Positions 1 to 9,460 of a DNA stretch of 64,000 bases are shown here, piece by piece (positions within the stretch are counted from its first letter, which is position 1; the number at the start of each line of letters is the position of its first letter). The notes beneath the pieces were generated by a model. The model did not search any database, was not told the origin of the DNA, and saw only the letters and a list, made by a program, of their open reading frames with translations. The position numbers were made by a program, and so were the translations under genes. The stretch is from Paractinoplanes rishiriensis (GTDB lineage Bacteria; Actinomycetota; Actinomycetes; Mycobacteriales; Micromonosporaceae): positions 26,119 to 90,118 of the forward strand of contig NZ_BOMV01000097.1 in NCBI RefSeq assembly GCF_016862375.1, written 5' to 3'.

Positions 1-1
1 G

Positions 2-340
2 TACGAGGCGGCCGCCGCCGACGGTGCGGGCCGGTGGCGACGGTTGTGGCACATCACACTGCCCGGCCTGCGCCCGGTCATCATCCTGCTGCTCATCCTG
101 CGGCTCGGTGATGCGCTCTCGGTCGGCTTCGAGCAGTTCATCCTGCAACGCGAGGCGGTCGGCCGGCAGGCGTCCGAGGTGCTGGACACCTTCGTCTACT
201 ACTTCTCCATCGCTACCGGCAACTACGGCTACGGCGCCGCCGCCGGTCTGTTCAAGGCCGCGGTCGGGCTCTGCCTGATCCTCATCGCCAACAAGGTGGC
301 GCACGCGATGGGCGAACGAGGGATCTACTCAAAATCATGA
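2..340 (+). CDS. Sugar ABC transporter permease, C-terminal part (partial at window edge)
   Basis: The reading frame is open from base 2, so the 5' part lies outside the window; 112 residues remain. The visible part starts at the EAA loop (EAAAADGAG followed by LWHITLP), the cytoplasmic motif through which binding-protein-dependent permeases contact the ATPase, and continues with two hydrophobic helices. The next gene is the partner permease and starts inside this stop codon (ATGA). Pairing and order fit a CUT1-type sugar importer whose solute-binding protein would be upstream. No ATPase gene is visible; actinomycete CUT1 importers commonly share one ATPase encoded elsewhere. Substrate unknown. 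Confidence 0.9.
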   Translation, partial: YEAAAADGAGRWRRLWHITLPGLRPVIILLLILRLGDALSVGFEQFILQREAVGRQASEVLDTFVYYFSIATGNYGYGAAAGLFKAAVGLCLILIANKVAHAMGERGIYSKS

Positions 341-1260
341 CCGTTACCATCGCCCCCACGCCGCGCAAGCGCCGCAACCAGCGGTCGTCCTGGGAAGAGC
401 AGCCCACCCGGATCGGCAGCACCCTCAAGGGGATCGTGCTCACGCTGCTGGCGCTCAGCGTGCTCTTCCCGCTGTGGGTAATCCTGATCACGAGCCTCTC
501 GTCCCGCGAGATGCTCGCCGACGCCGGCGGCTTCGTGGTCATTCCGCGGGGGATCGACTTCTCGGCGTACGAGACCATCTTCGCCGGTGGAGCGGTCACC
601 CGGGCGCTGTGGATCAGCACCATGGTCACGGTCATCGGCACGACGGTGGCGCTCACCGTCACCGTGCTGGCGGCGTACGGCCTGTCCCGGCCGCAGACCC
701 TCGGCAACCGCTGGCTTCTCGCGTACTTTCTCCTGCCGTTCTTGATCTATCCGCCGCTCGTGCCCAAGTACCTGGTGGTCACCGGGCTCGGTCTCAAGAA
801 CACCATCTGGGCGCTGATCCTCCCGTCCGCGATCAGCGTGTTCAACCTGGTCGTCATCCGCGGCTTCTTCCAGAGCATCCCGCAGGAGCTGCTGGACAGC
901 GCCAAGATCGACGGAGCCGGTGAGTTCCGCATCCTGTGGCGCATCGTGCTGCCGCTGTCCAAGGCCGTGGTCGCGGTGATCGGCCTGTTCTACGCGGTCG
1001 GTTACTGGAACGTCTGGTTCGACGCGCTGCTGTTCATCGACCGCAACGACCTGTACCCGATCCAGCGCGTGCTGCAGAGTTACCTGCTGGCCGGGCAGGC
1101 ACCGAACACGTCCGGCGGCAGCGTCGGCAACACCATGCCGCCGAGCGAGGCGATCAAGATGGCGGTCGTGATCCTCACGGTCCTGCCGATCGTGGCGGTG
1201 TACCCCTTCATCCAGCGGCACTTCATCAAGGGTGTGCTGATCGGCGCGGTGAAGGGCTGA
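337..1260 (+). CDS. Sugar ABC transporter permease (MalG/LplC-like)
   Basis: 307 aa integral membrane protein with about six hydrophobic helices after a basic N-terminus (RKRRNQR). The EAA-type loop is present (DSAKIDGAG, then WRIVLPLS), marking a CUT1 carbohydrate permease. It overlaps the preceding permease by 4 nt (ATGA), so the two should be translationally coupled and form the heterodimeric channel. It is coupled in turn to the ROK regulator, whose ATG overlaps this stop codon, making a permease-permease-regulator operon. Substrate cannot be read from the sequence; the ROK neighbour only supports a sugar. Confidence 0.93.
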   Translation: MTVTIAPTPRKRRNQRSSWEEQPTRIGSTLKGIVLTLLALSVLFPLWVILITSLSSREMLADAGGFVVIPRGIDFSAYETIFAGGAVTRALWISTMVTVIGTTVALTVTVLAAYGLSRPQTLGNRWLLAYFLLPFLIYPPLVPKYLVVTGLGLKNTIWALILPSAISVFNLVVIRGFFQSIPQELLDSAKIDGAGEFRILWRIVLPLSKAVVAVIGLFYAVGYWNVWFDALLFIDRNDLYPIQRVLQSYLLAGQAPNTSGGSVGNTMPPSEAIKMAVVILTVLPIVAVYPFIQRHFIKGVLIGAVKG

Positions 1261-2498
1261 TGAGCCGTCTCGGCGAGTATCCCGCCCGGAACGGCCCGCC
1301 GCCCGAGCGGGCCACCACCGCGGACGTACGAGCGGCCAACCTGGGTGTCGTGCTGCGCCACGTGCGCGGCGCGGCACCCTGCTCCCGGGCCGACATCGTC
1401 GCCTCCACCGGTCTCAACAAGGCCACCGTCTCCAGCCTCGTCACCGAGCTGATCCGGCGCGGGCTGCTGCGCGAGACCACCTCGGTGGGCGGGCGCATCG
1501 GGCGGCCGGTGACCATGCTGGTTCCGGACGGGCAGGTGTACGCGACCGTCGGCATCGCGGTGGGGGCCGACCAGCTCACCGCGGTGGCGGTCGACCTGTC
1601 CGGTGTGGTCCTGCTGTCCTGGCGCCGATCCTTCGCCGAGTACGCGCAGTCGACCGGCCGCGCGGTCGCGGTGATCACGGCGCTCGCCCAGCGGGTGGCG
1701 TCCGCGGTCGGGAACCGGGGACGCCAGGTGCTCGGCCTGACCGTCGGCGTTCCCGGCCTCATCGACCCGGACGGCACCATCCTGCGCTCGCCCGGGCTGG
1801 GCTGGCACGACATCGACCTGCGCGGCCGGCTGGAGACCGCACTGCGCAAGCCCGGATACCCGATCACCGTGGAGAACGAGGCCAACCTCGCGGTGCTGGC
1901 CGAACAGCGCTACGGCCCGTACGCCGAGGTGGCGAACCTGGTCTATCTGACCGGCGGCACCGGGATCGACGCGAGTGTGGTCGTCGACGGCCGGCCGTTG
2001 CGGGGCAGCCGCGGCTACGGCCCGCAGATCGCGCACCTGCCGCTGACCGAGGACGGCCCCGACTGCGAGTGCGGCCGGCGCGGGTGCCTGGAGGCGGTGG
2101 CCGGCGTGCCGGCCCTGATCCGGCGGGCGCTACCGGTCGCGAACGAGGACCTCAGCCGGGCCGACCTGCTGCCGTACGCGCAGGAGATCCTCCGCCGCGC
2201 GGAGGCCAAGGACGTCGCCACGCTGGACGCGCTGGACGAGACCGGGCGCTGGCTCGGTGGCGGCGTCTCGCTGCTGGCCCACCTGGCCGACCCCGAGCTG
2301 ATCATCATGGGTGGACACTTCGCGCCGCTGACGCCCTGGCTGTCGCCCGCGATACAGACCGGCCTGGCGGAAAGCGCCGGCCCGGTGCCGGTCGGCGGCT
2401 GCCGCATCGCCCCGGCCACCCTCGGCACCGAGTCGGCCGCGCTCGGCGCCGCCGCCCGGGTTTTCGACCACCTCGAGTCGGGACGTCTGCCAGCCTGA
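1260..2498 (+). CDS. ROK family transcriptional regulator
   Basis: 412 aa. An N-terminal winged helix-turn-helix (about residues 20-85; SRADIVASTGLNKATVSSLV) is followed by a ROK domain with a nucleotide/sugar-fold glycine motif (YLTGGTGIDASVVVDG) and the ROK zinc signature CECGRRGCLE. Known ROK regulators (NagC/XylR type) bind a sugar or sugar phosphate and release DNA. The ATG overlaps the stop of the upstream permease, so it is probably the local regulator of that importer. The stop codon lies inside a 15-bp tandem duplication at 2489-2518. Confidence 0.93.
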   Translation: MSRLGEYPARNGPPPERATTADVRAANLGVVLRHVRGAAPCSRADIVASTGLNKATVSSLVTELIRRGLLRETTSVGGRIGRPVTMLVPDGQVYATVGIAVGADQLTAVAVDLSGVVLLSWRRSFAEYAQSTGRAVAVITALAQRVASAVGNRGRQVLGLTVGVPGLIDPDGTILRSPGLGWHDIDLRGRLETALRKPGYPITVENEANLAVLAEQRYGPYAEVANLVYLTGGTGIDASVVVDGRPLRGSRGYGPQIAHLPLTEDGPDCECGRRGCLEAVAGVPALIRRALPVANEDLSRADLLPYAQEILRRAEAKDVATLDALDETGRWLGGGVSLLAHLADPELIIMGGHFAPLTPWLSPAIQTGLAESAGPVPVGGCRIAPATLGTESAALGAAARVFDHLESGRLPA

Positions 2499-2518
2499 CC
2501 GATGCCAGCCTGACCGAT
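2489..2518 (+). repeat. 15-bp tandem duplication spanning the ROK stop codon
   Basis: GCCAGCCTGACCGAT occurs twice in direct succession. The first copy contains the TGA stop of the ROK gene. It looks like a simple slippage duplication with no evident function. Confidence 0.8.
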
Positions 2519-2572
2519 CATTGACTAGTATCGATGCCCCGGGATCACCTCGGACGGCATGGAGGTACGGCA

Positions 2573-3952
2573 ATGAGTCGACGTCGCTGGGCCGCCACCG
2601 CGGCCAGCCTGCTGGCCGCCGGGGCACTCGTCCTCGCCAACCCGCTGGCGCCGGAGGCGGCCGCGGAGGATTCCTCGCTGTTCGTCTATCGCGTGGCCGC
2701 GGCATCCCCGGCCGCCGCGCAGCGGCTGTTCACCGACGGCTACGACGTCCTGGAGAACCGCACGGGCAACGACCTGTTCGTTCTCGGTGACGCCGCGACC
2801 GCGGCGCGGCTGCGGGCCGCGGGCTTCCGGCCGATCGTGAGCGAGAAGCTCGCCGCCATGGGCGGCGCGGCGCCGTCGACCCGACTGGTGCCGGACGCGG
2901 CGGCGCCCACGGTGGCGGCCATCGACGAGACGTACTTCGGCGGTTACCGCACCGTCCGGGCGCAGCACGCGCACCTCGACCAGGTGGCGGCCGATCACCC
3001 CGACCTGGCCACCGTGGTCGACTACGGCGACTCGTATCTCAAGACGCGCAACGCCGCCACCGGCTACGACCTGAAGGCGATCTGCCTGACCAAGCGGGCG
3101 AGCGGGGACTGTGCCCTGACGCCGGACGCGCCCAAGCCGCGGTTCCTGTTCATGACGCAGATCCACGCCCGCGAGATCGTCACCGGCGACATCGCCTGGC
3201 GGTTCATCGACCACCTGGCCACCGGCTACGGCAGCGACGCGGCGGTAACCGCGCTGCTGGACAGCACCGAGGTGTGGGTGGTGCCGATCGCGAACCCGGA
3301 CGGGGTCGACGTCGTTCAGCAGGGCGGCACCCGGCCCTACCTGCAGCGGAAAAACCTGAACACGAGCGCGGGCGGCAACTGCGCCAACCCGCCGACGTCG
3401 TCCAACCAGGGCGGCGTGGACCTCAACCGCAACTCCGGCACGCACTGGAACACCGCCGGCACCTCGTCCAACCCGTGCGCGCAGACCTATCCCGGCGCGC
3501 GGGCCGACAGCGAACCGGAGACGGTCGCCATCGAGCGCCTGTTCCGCCAGTTGTTCGCCGACCAGCGTGGACCGGCCGACACCGACGCGGCGCCGGTCAC
3601 CACCCGGGGCGCGATGATCACCATGCACTCGTACGCGGGCATGAATCTCTATCCGTGGGGCTGGTCGACCCGCAACTCACCGAACGAGGCCGGCCTCCAG
3701 GCGATCGCGCAGCGGATGAGCACCCTCAACGGCTACCGGAACGGGCAGCCGGGAGACATTCTCTACAACGCCGCGGGCGGCACCGACGACTGGACGTACG
3801 GCGAACTCGGCATCGCCAGCTTCACCATCGAGGCCGCGAGCTGCAACAGCTTCACGCCCGCGTATTCCTGCACCACCCAGGACTTCAACCGCAACCTGCC
3901 GGTCCTGATGTATGTGGCGGGCATCGCCGGCGCTCCGTACCGCACCTCATGA
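2573..3952 (+). CDS. Secreted zinc carboxypeptidase (peptidase family M14)
   Basis: 459 aa. The ATG at 2573 is preferred over an upstream in-frame ATG at 2534 because GGAGG sits 8 nt before it and the protein then begins with a signal peptide (MSRRRW, hydrophobic core, Ala-rich cleavage region). The M14 zinc site is readable: HAREIVTG gives His198 and Glu201, HSYAG gives His352, and FTIEAAS gives the catalytic Glu420. The substrate-binding stretch DLNRN is also present. The family removes C-terminal residues from peptides; with an export signal it should act outside the cell on protein fragments. It stands alone between the ROK operon and the propeller gene. Confidence 0.93.
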   Translation: MSRRRWAATAASLLAAGALVLANPLAPEAAAEDSSLFVYRVAAASPAAAQRLFTDGYDVLENRTGNDLFVLGDAATAARLRAAGFRPIVSEKLAAMGGAAPSTRLVPDAAAPTVAAIDETYFGGYRTVRAQHAHLDQVAADHPDLATVVDYGDSYLKTRNAATGYDLKAICLTKRASGDCALTPDAPKPRFLFMTQIHAREIVTGDIAWRFIDHLATGYGSDAAVTALLDSTEVWVVPIANPDGVDVVQQGGTRPYLQRKNLNTSAGGNCANPPTSSNQGGVDLNRNSGTHWNTAGTSSNPCAQTYPGARADSEPETVAIERLFRQLFADQRGPADTDAAPVTTRGAMITMHSYAGMNLYPWGWSTRNSPNEAGLQAIAQRMSTLNGYRNGQPGDILYNAAGGTDDWTYGELGIASFTIEAASCNSFTPAYSCTTQDFNRNLPVLMYVAGIAGAPYRTS

Positions 3953-4025
3953 GAAAAGTCGTGGTGAACGAAACCGGGAGGCGTGATGACTAACTGGTGA
4001 TGGTCCGACCACAAAGGAGATCACC

Positions 4026-5306
4026 ATGCGTCAGCTCACGTTCGGTGCGGTTGTCCTCATCGGCATTGTCGGTGCCGCGGCCGGGCCGGTGCGGGCCGCA
4101 CCGGCTCACGCCGGCCCGGCTACCGATCGGGTCAGCGTGTCCAGCGCCGGCCGGCAGGCCAACGGCATGAGCGCCGAACAGGCGATCAGCGCCGACGGCC
4201 GGTACATCGCGTTCGAGTCGGACGCGTCCGACCTGGTGGCCGGCGACACCAACCGGTCCACCGACGTCTTCGTCCAGGACCGGAGGACCGGCCGCACCAG
4301 CCGGGTCAGCGTCGCCAACAACGGCGGCCGAGGTTCCGGTGGCGGATACCCGGCGATCAGCGCCGACGGTCGCTTTGTCGCCTTCGTGTCATATTCCGCG
4401 GAGCTGGTTCCGGGCGACACCAACGGGGTGGCCGACATATTCGTCCACGACCGCCGGGCCGGCAACACCAGCCGGGTCAGCGCGGGCAACGCGATCAGCT
4501 TTTACCCGGACATCAGCGCCGACGGCCGCTACGTCACCTTCCTGTCGGACGCCTCCGATCTGGTCCCGGGCGACACCAACGACATGACGGACGTCTTCGT
4601 CCGGGACCGGCGCACCGGCACCACCCGCCGGCTCAACGTCTCGGCCACCGGCTCGCAGGCCGACAACATCAGCTCCAGCGCGGCGATCAGCGCCGACGGC
4701 CGCCGGGTCACCTTCGCCTCCGCCGCGTCCAACCTGGTGCCGGACGACACCAACGGGATCGAGGACGTCTTCGTCCGCGACCTGGGTGCCGCCGCACCCA
4801 CCCGGATCAGCGTCTCCAGCGCCGGCGCCCAGGCCAACGCGTGGGCGGCGGCACCCACGATCAGCGCGAACGGCCGGTACGTCACCTTCTCCTCGACCGC
4901 CACGAACTTGACGCCCGGCCACGACGACCAGACCTGGGACGTGTTCGTCCGCGACCTTCGCACCGGCACCACCACCTGGGTCAGCACCTCCGACAGCACC
5001 TCGGGCGACAGCATCTTCTCGGTGATCAGCGCGGACGGCCGCTACGTCGCGTTCATGTCGAACGCGGCAAACCTGGTCACCGGCGACACCAACGGCGTCG
5101 ACGACGTGTTCGTCCGCGACCTGCGGGCCGGCGTCACCAGGCGGGTGAGCGTCTCCCGCACCGGCGTCCAGTCGAATGGCGAAAGCCGCCTGCCGCAGAT
5201 CAGCGCCGACGGCCGCTCCATCACCTTTTGCTCGTACGCGTCCAACCTGGTCACCGGTGACACGAACGGCGTGGCGGACGTGTTCGTGCACCGCAATGCC
5301 GGCTAA
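4026..5306 (+). CDS. Secreted seven-repeat beta-propeller protein (TolB/PD40-like)
   Basis: 426 aa with an N-terminal signal sequence (hydrophobic core, then Ala-rich cleavage region) and a strong ribosome-binding site (AAAGGAG, 7 nt before the ATG). The mature part is seven near-identical repeats, each with ISADGR(Y/F)(V/I)(A/T)F, then a DLVPGDTNG-like turn, then DVFVRDLRTG. Seven PD40/WD40-like units predict one closed seven-bladed propeller. No catalytic motif is visible and the role is unknown; extracellular binding is the best inference. The repeats are also similar at the DNA level, so local duplication or misassembly is possible. It converges on ctaD with 6 nt between stops. Confidence 0.85.
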   Translation: MRQLTFGAVVLIGIVGAAAGPVRAAPAHAGPATDRVSVSSAGRQANGMSAEQAISADGRYIAFESDASDLVAGDTNRSTDVFVQDRRTGRTSRVSVANNGGRGSGGGYPAISADGRFVAFVSYSAELVPGDTNGVADIFVHDRRAGNTSRVSAGNAISFYPDISADGRYVTFLSDASDLVPGDTNDMTDVFVRDRRTGTTRRLNVSATGSQADNISSSAAISADGRRVTFASAASNLVPDDTNGIEDVFVRDLGAAAPTRISVSSAGAQANAWAAAPTISANGRYVTFSSTATNLTPGHDDQTWDVFVRDLRTGTTTWVSTSDSTSGDSIFSVISADGRYVAFMSNAANLVTGDTNGVDDVFVRDLRAGVTRRVSVSRTGVQSNGESRLPQISADGRSITFCSYASNLVTGDTNGVADVFVHRNAG

Positions 5307-5312
5307 CCGGCG

Positions 5313-7064
5313 TCACCGGTCGTCGGAGCGGTCCTCCTGGTAGGAGGCGCCGCCGGTGGATTCGGCAGTCAGGGGGCGGGCGCCGCCCTCTGGCGGTCCG
5401 GCTTCCGACTGTCCACCCGCGGCCAGATGCGGGAACTTGGCGTCGAAGGCCGGGCGCTCGGAGCGGATGCGGGGCATGCGGTCGAAGTTGCGCAGCGGCG
5501 GCGGGCTGGAGGTGGCCCACTCCAGCGAGTTGCCGTGACCCCAGGGGTCGTCGACGGTGACCAACTGTCCGTATCGGTACGACTTCCAGACGTTGTAGAG
5601 GAAGGGCAGCGTCGAGGCGCCGAGGATGAAGGAGCCGATGGTGGACACCGAATTGAGTACGGTGAAACCGTCCCCGGGCAGGTAGTCGGCGTAGCGGCGG
5701 GGCATGCCCTCGGCGCCCAGCCAGTGCTGCACCAGGAATGTGGTGTGGAAGCCGATGAAGGTCAACCAGAAATGCAGCTTGCCGAGGCGGTCGTCGAGCA
5801 TCCGGCCGAACATCTTGGGGAACCAGAAATAGATGCCGGCGAACACTGCGAACACGATGGTGCCGAACAGGACGTAATGGAAGTGGGCGACCACGAAGTA
5901 GCTGTCGTGGACGTGGAAGTCCACCGGGGGCGAAGCGAGCAGGACGCCGGTGAGCCCGCCGAGCAGGAAGGTCACCAGGAAGCCGAGCGCGAACATCATC
6001 GGCGTCTCGAAGCTGATCTGGCCGCGCCACATAGTGCCGATCCAGACGAAGAACTTCATGCCGGTGGGCACCGCGATCAGATAGCTCAGGAAGCTGAAGA
6101 ACGGCAGCAGCACCTGGCCGGTGGCGAACATGTGGTGCGCCCACACGCTCATCGACAGCATGGCGATCAGCAAGGTGGCGGCGACCAGGCCCTTGTAGCC
6201 GAACAGCGGCTTGCGGCTGAAGACCGGAATGACCTCGGTGATGATGCCGAAGAACGGCAGCGCCACGACGTAGACCTCGGGATGGCCGAAGAACCAGAAC
6301 AGGTGCTGCCACAGCATCGGGCCGTTGGTGGCCGGGTCGAACACGTGCGCGCCGAGGATCCGGTCGGCGGCGAGGGCGAACAGCGTGGCGGCCAGGAACG
6401 GGAAGACCAGGATGACCAGGAGGCTGGTGACCAGGATGTTCCACGTCATGATCGGCATCCGGAACATGGTCATGCCGGGCGCGCGCAGGGTCAGGATCGT
6501 GGTGATCATGTTGACCCCGCCGAGGATGGTGCCCAGACCGGACAGCGCCAGCCCGACCACCCACATGTTGCCGCCGACGCCGGGGGAGTTGACGCTGTCG
6601 CTCAGCGGCGTATATCCGGTCCAGCCGAAGTCCGCGGCGCCGCTCGGCGTGAAGAACGCCGCGATCGCGATGATGCCGCCGAACAGATAGAGCCAGTACG
6701 CGAACGAATTGAGTCGCGGGAACGCCACATCCGGCGCGCCGATCTGGATGGGCACCACGAAGTTGGCGAACGCGAACACGATCGGCGTCGCGAAGAACAG
6801 CAACATGATCGTGCCGTGCATGGTGAACATCTGGTTGTACTGCTCGGGCGAGAGCATCTGCATGCCCGGCCGCGCGAGCTCGGCGCGCATGAGCAGCGCC
6901 ATCAGGCCACCGACCATGAAGAACGCGAAAGCCGTGGTCATATACATGATCCCGATTTGCTTCGCATCGGTGGTGCGCAGTGTTCGCGCCAGCGCGGAGC
7001 CTCTCACCTGGCGCCTTACCGGCCAGGGACGGGCGACGACGGGTTTCGGCTCGACGGCGGTCAT
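5313..7064 (-). CDS. ctaD: Cytochrome c oxidase subunit I
   Basis: 583 aa multi-pass membrane protein, catalytic subunit of the aa3-type oxidase (heme a, heme a3, CuB). Diagnostic motifs are visible: MFTMHGTIMLLFF (low-spin heme ligand), FGHPEVYVV (CuB His and the cross-linked Tyr), WAHHMF (CuB His pair) and HDSYFVVAHFHYVL (heme a3 and a ligands). The ATG at 7064 gives the usual actinobacterial N-terminus ending in LRTTDAKQIGIMYM; an upstream in-frame extension to 7334 has no family resemblance. No other oxidase subunit is nearby, so this is an isolated or second copy. Confidence 0.97.
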   Translation of the reverse strand: MTAVEPKPVVARPWPVRRQVRGSALARTLRTTDAKQIGIMYMTTAFAFFMVGGLMALLMRAELARPGMQMLSPEQYNQMFTMHGTIMLLFFATPIVFAFANFVVPIQIGAPDVAFPRLNSFAYWLYLFGGIIAIAAFFTPSGAADFGWTGYTPLSDSVNSPGVGGNMWVVGLALSGLGTILGGVNMITTILTLRAPGMTMFRMPIMTWNILVTSLLVILVFPFLAATLFALAADRILGAHVFDPATNGPMLWQHLFWFFGHPEVYVVALPFFGIITEVIPVFSRKPLFGYKGLVAATLLIAMLSMSVWAHHMFATGQVLLPFFSFLSYLIAVPTGMKFFVWIGTMWRGQISFETPMMFALGFLVTFLLGGLTGVLLASPPVDFHVHDSYFVVAHFHYVLFGTIVFAVFAGIYFWFPKMFGRMLDDRLGKLHFWLTFIGFHTTFLVQHWLGAEGMPRRYADYLPGDGFTVLNSVSTIGSFILGASTLPFLYNVWKSYRYGQLVTVDDPWGHGNSLEWATSSPPPLRNFDRMPRIRSERPAFDAKFPHLAAGGQSEAGPPEGGARPLTAESTGGASYQEDRSDDR

Positions 7065-7143
7065 GGCAGCCCCCGGGGGGTGACGGGAAAACCGGGCCGG
7101 CCTTGACGCTACGCCGACCGACGCCGCCCCGCAGCCCTCGCGG

Positions 7144-8385
7144 TCAGGCGGATGCCGGCAGCGGCTGTTCCGGCCAGTTGAGAGCCCGCGCACCGAGGAC
7201 CGCTGCCTGCAGCGTGAACCGGTGCGCCGGGTCGGCGGGATCGTAGCCGGTGAGGGCATGAATGCGGTCGAGCCGGTAGGTGACCGCCCGCACGGACAGG
7301 TGGATACGTTTGGCGGTGTCGGTGGCCACCCCACCGGTGTCGAAGTAGGTCTGCAGGGTGGCGATCAGCGGTTCGGCGCCACCGCGGGCCCGGGTCAGGG
7401 GACTGAGGACGGCGTTGACCAGCTCGACAATGGCCGGTTGGTCGCGGAGCAGGACCCGGTAGATCAGCAGATCCCGGGCGCTGACCACGGCGGAGGGCAG
7501 GCGCAGGCGGGCCGCCATGGTGATGGCCTCCCGGGCCTCCTCATAGGAACGGGCGATGCCGTACAGCCCCGGGTGCGGCCGGCCGACGGCGATCCGCCAC
7601 GGTCGTCCGCGCGGCAGGCGGCGCAGCTGGTCGTGCATGAGCCAGCCAAGATCGTCGGTGCCGTCGCGGCCGGGTGGTGCGGTGACCGGACCGGCGGCGT
7701 CGGCGGGCGCCAGAACGACGAGGCGCCCGTCCTTGGTGGCGACGAGGACATCGCGGTCGCCGAGCCGATCGAAAATGACCGCCTCGAGCGCGGTGATCGC
7801 GGCCTCGGTGTCCGGCAACCGCCGGCTCGGCGCGGCCAACGCGACCTGGTGAACGCGGGCGAGGTCGAGACCGAACGGCTCGGCCCGGTCGACCAGGGTG
7901 CCCAGATCGGAGTCACCGCGCAGAAGATCGTCGATCAGTTCCCGGCGCAGGGTCTCCTCGCGGCGGACCAGGTCGCGGCGGGCGACGGCGTACCCCTCGG
8001 CCAGCGTCGCGACGGCGTCGTCGACGACCTGCAGTACGGCCGCCGCAGCGGCCCGGACGACCTCGCTGTCGCGGCTGCGGGCCACGGTGGGCAGCTCGTG
8101 CCACAGGCGGCGGGCGGCGGACAGATAGAGCTGCACCACCCGGCCGGCCGAGATGCCCTGTTCCGCGGCTTGCCGGCCGAGCGCCTCGACCGCATCCAGC
8201 TCGGCGCGCTGGGGTTTACGCCCGGTGGTGGCGGCGTCGGCCAACAGCGGGAGGTAGTCGCCGAGCAGGGCCACCGGCACCCCGCCGGCCTCGCGGCTGG
8301 CCTCGGCGGCGACCCCGGCAAGCCACTGCTGGTCGGTGCCGGCCGCCGCCGGCCGCGGGTTGCGGCGTGCCCGGCTGCCTGTCAC
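7144..8385 (-). CDS. PucR/CdaR-type transcriptional regulator
   Basis: 413 aa. The C-terminal 60 residues carry the PucR helix-turn-helix (DTAKRIHLSVRAVTYRLDRI, then a motif ending DPADPAHRFTLQAA), preceded by a GGDEF-like fold segment typical of CdaR/PucR proteins (PHPGLYGIARSYEEAREAI). The N-terminal half is a helical region of the RsbRD-like type (LYLSAARRLWHEL). Family members sense small metabolites or stress and are often autoregulated. It lies 79 nt upstream of ctaD in the same direction, but no operon is evident. Target unknown. Confidence 0.88.
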   Translation of the reverse strand: MTGSRARRNPRPAAAGTDQQWLAGVAAEASREAGGVPVALLGDYLPLLADAATTGRKPQRAELDAVEALGRQAAEQGISAGRVVQLYLSAARRLWHELPTVARSRDSEVVRAAAAAVLQVVDDAVATLAEGYAVARRDLVRREETLRRELIDDLLRGDSDLGTLVDRAEPFGLDLARVHQVALAAPSRRLPDTEAAITALEAVIFDRLGDRDVLVATKDGRLVVLAPADAAGPVTAPPGRDGTDDLGWLMHDQLRRLPRGRPWRIAVGRPHPGLYGIARSYEEAREAITMAARLRLPSAVVSARDLLIYRVLLRDQPAIVELVNAVLSPLTRARGGAEPLIATLQTYFDTGGVATDTAKRIHLSVRAVTYRLDRIHALTGYDPADPAHRFTLQAAVLGARALNWPEQPLPASA

Positions 8386-8446
8386 GTGTGCCCTTCCGTC
8401 CGGTGATGCCGGCGTTCAGCAGCGCCGATCCGGACCGGGGACGGCG

Positions 8447-9121
8447 TCATTTGGCGGCCGTCTGGAATATCCGGCCGGCGGCGACCGGCGCCGCCGCCTT
8501 GACGGTCACCTCGTTGCGGACTGCGGTTACCCCGGGCACGTCGCGGACCAGCCGCTGGACGAGCGTCGCGGTGCGGGCGTCCGGGACGGTGCCGGCGACG
8601 GTGGTCACACCGTCATACACGCCGAGCGCGAGGTCGCGGACCGGCAGGGTCGCGAGAACTTCGCGGACGCCGGCCCGGATCACCTCGTCGGAACGCTGGT
8701 GAATCTTGAGCAGGTCGCCGGCGGTGACGATACCCAGCAGGCGCCGGCCCGGCCCGACGACCAGCAGGCGGTTGACCCCCTGGCGGAGCATCAGGCGGCC
8801 GGCCTCGGCGAGGGTCGCGTCCGGCTCGACCGTCATGGCCGGCGCGCTCATCATCTGCCCGGCCGAGTGCACGGTCCACGCCGGCCCCTCGATCGGCCGC
8901 CGCCAGGGCAGCCGCGAGTGCCGGTCCGGAGCGCGCAGGTCGATGTTGCTGAGCACGTCGGTGCGGGTGACGACACCGACGACCTGGTCGTCGCGGTCGA
9001 CCACCGCCACCGCGCTGACGTCGTAGCTGGTCATGGCCGTGATGACGTCGGCAGGCGGGGTCTCGTAGGCGACGGTGAGCACCTCGCCGGTCATGACATC
9101 GCGTACGGTCGACTGCCGCAT
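8447..9121 (-). CDS. CBS-pair and BON domain protein
   Basis: 224 aa. The ATG at 9121 follows GGAGGGG by 6 nt, whereas an upstream extension to 9331 is not protein-like. Two CBS motifs (about residues 5-60 and 90-145; TVRDVMTGEVLTV, and MMSAPAMTVEPDATL) are followed by a BON domain (about 150-220; GVYDGVTTVAGTVPDARTATL). CBS pairs bind adenosyl ligands such as AMP or ATP; BON domains bind lipid or protein surfaces. CBS-BON proteins are common in actinobacterial stress clusters, which fits the neighbouring USP, TraR/DksA-like and Mrp genes. Exact role unknown. Confidence 0.9.
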   Translation of the reverse strand: MRQSTVRDVMTGEVLTVAYETPPADVITAMTSYDVSAVAVVDRDDQVVGVVTRTDVLSNIDLRAPDRHSRLPWRRPIEGPAWTVHSAGQMMSAPAMTVEPDATLAEAGRLMLRQGVNRLLVVGPGRRLLGIVTAGDLLKIHQRSDEVIRAGVREVLATLPVRDLALGVYDGVTTVAGTVPDARTATLVQRLVRDVPGVTAVRNEVTVKAAAPVAAGRIFQTAAK

Positions 9122-9279
9122 GACAATTCCCCTCCGGCACCACGACGGTGCCTGTTCAAGCTGCTCTCTCTCCCTCTCATGGTGGCCGGAACGACCCGCT
9201 GACCGACATGGCCTGCGCCGGTCACCTTGACCGGTCGTCATTGCCGGTTGTCGGCAACGAAGGCGAGGCGGCCAGGTTA

Positions 9280-9459
9280 CCGGGGCCCGGCATGGCGTCG
9301 GAATTCGTCGTCGACTTCCGGGGACCGGCAACGAACGGGGTCGTACGTCACCGGCCGCCGCTGGGGCATCTCGCTCCGATCACCGGCCAGCTCGTCGCCC
9401 AGGCGGTGCTCAAGGGCGAGACGCCGGCCGAGCTGGCGCCGTTGGATCAGCTCCGCTGA
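9280..9459 (+). pseudogene. Possible C-terminal remnant of a ThiO/DAO-family FAD oxidase
   Basis: A short open stretch encodes a C-terminal-like segment, HLAPITGQLVAQAVLKGE then TPAELAPLDQLR and stop. It resembles the conserved end of glycine oxidase/D-amino-acid oxidase proteins (RNGxLLAPxTxxLVAxxV..PAELAPFxPxRF, from memory). No FAD-binding N-terminus exists upstream; the next gene in that direction is on the other strand. I read it as a decayed fragment, but the resemblance is short and not tested by search. Confidence 0.35.
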
Positions 9460-9460
9460 T

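Noticed and set aside
4100..5300. Minisatellite or assembly artefact in the seven-repeat propeller gene
   Set aside because: Repeats differ enough at the DNA level and encode regular propeller blades, so a genuine repeat protein is simpler.
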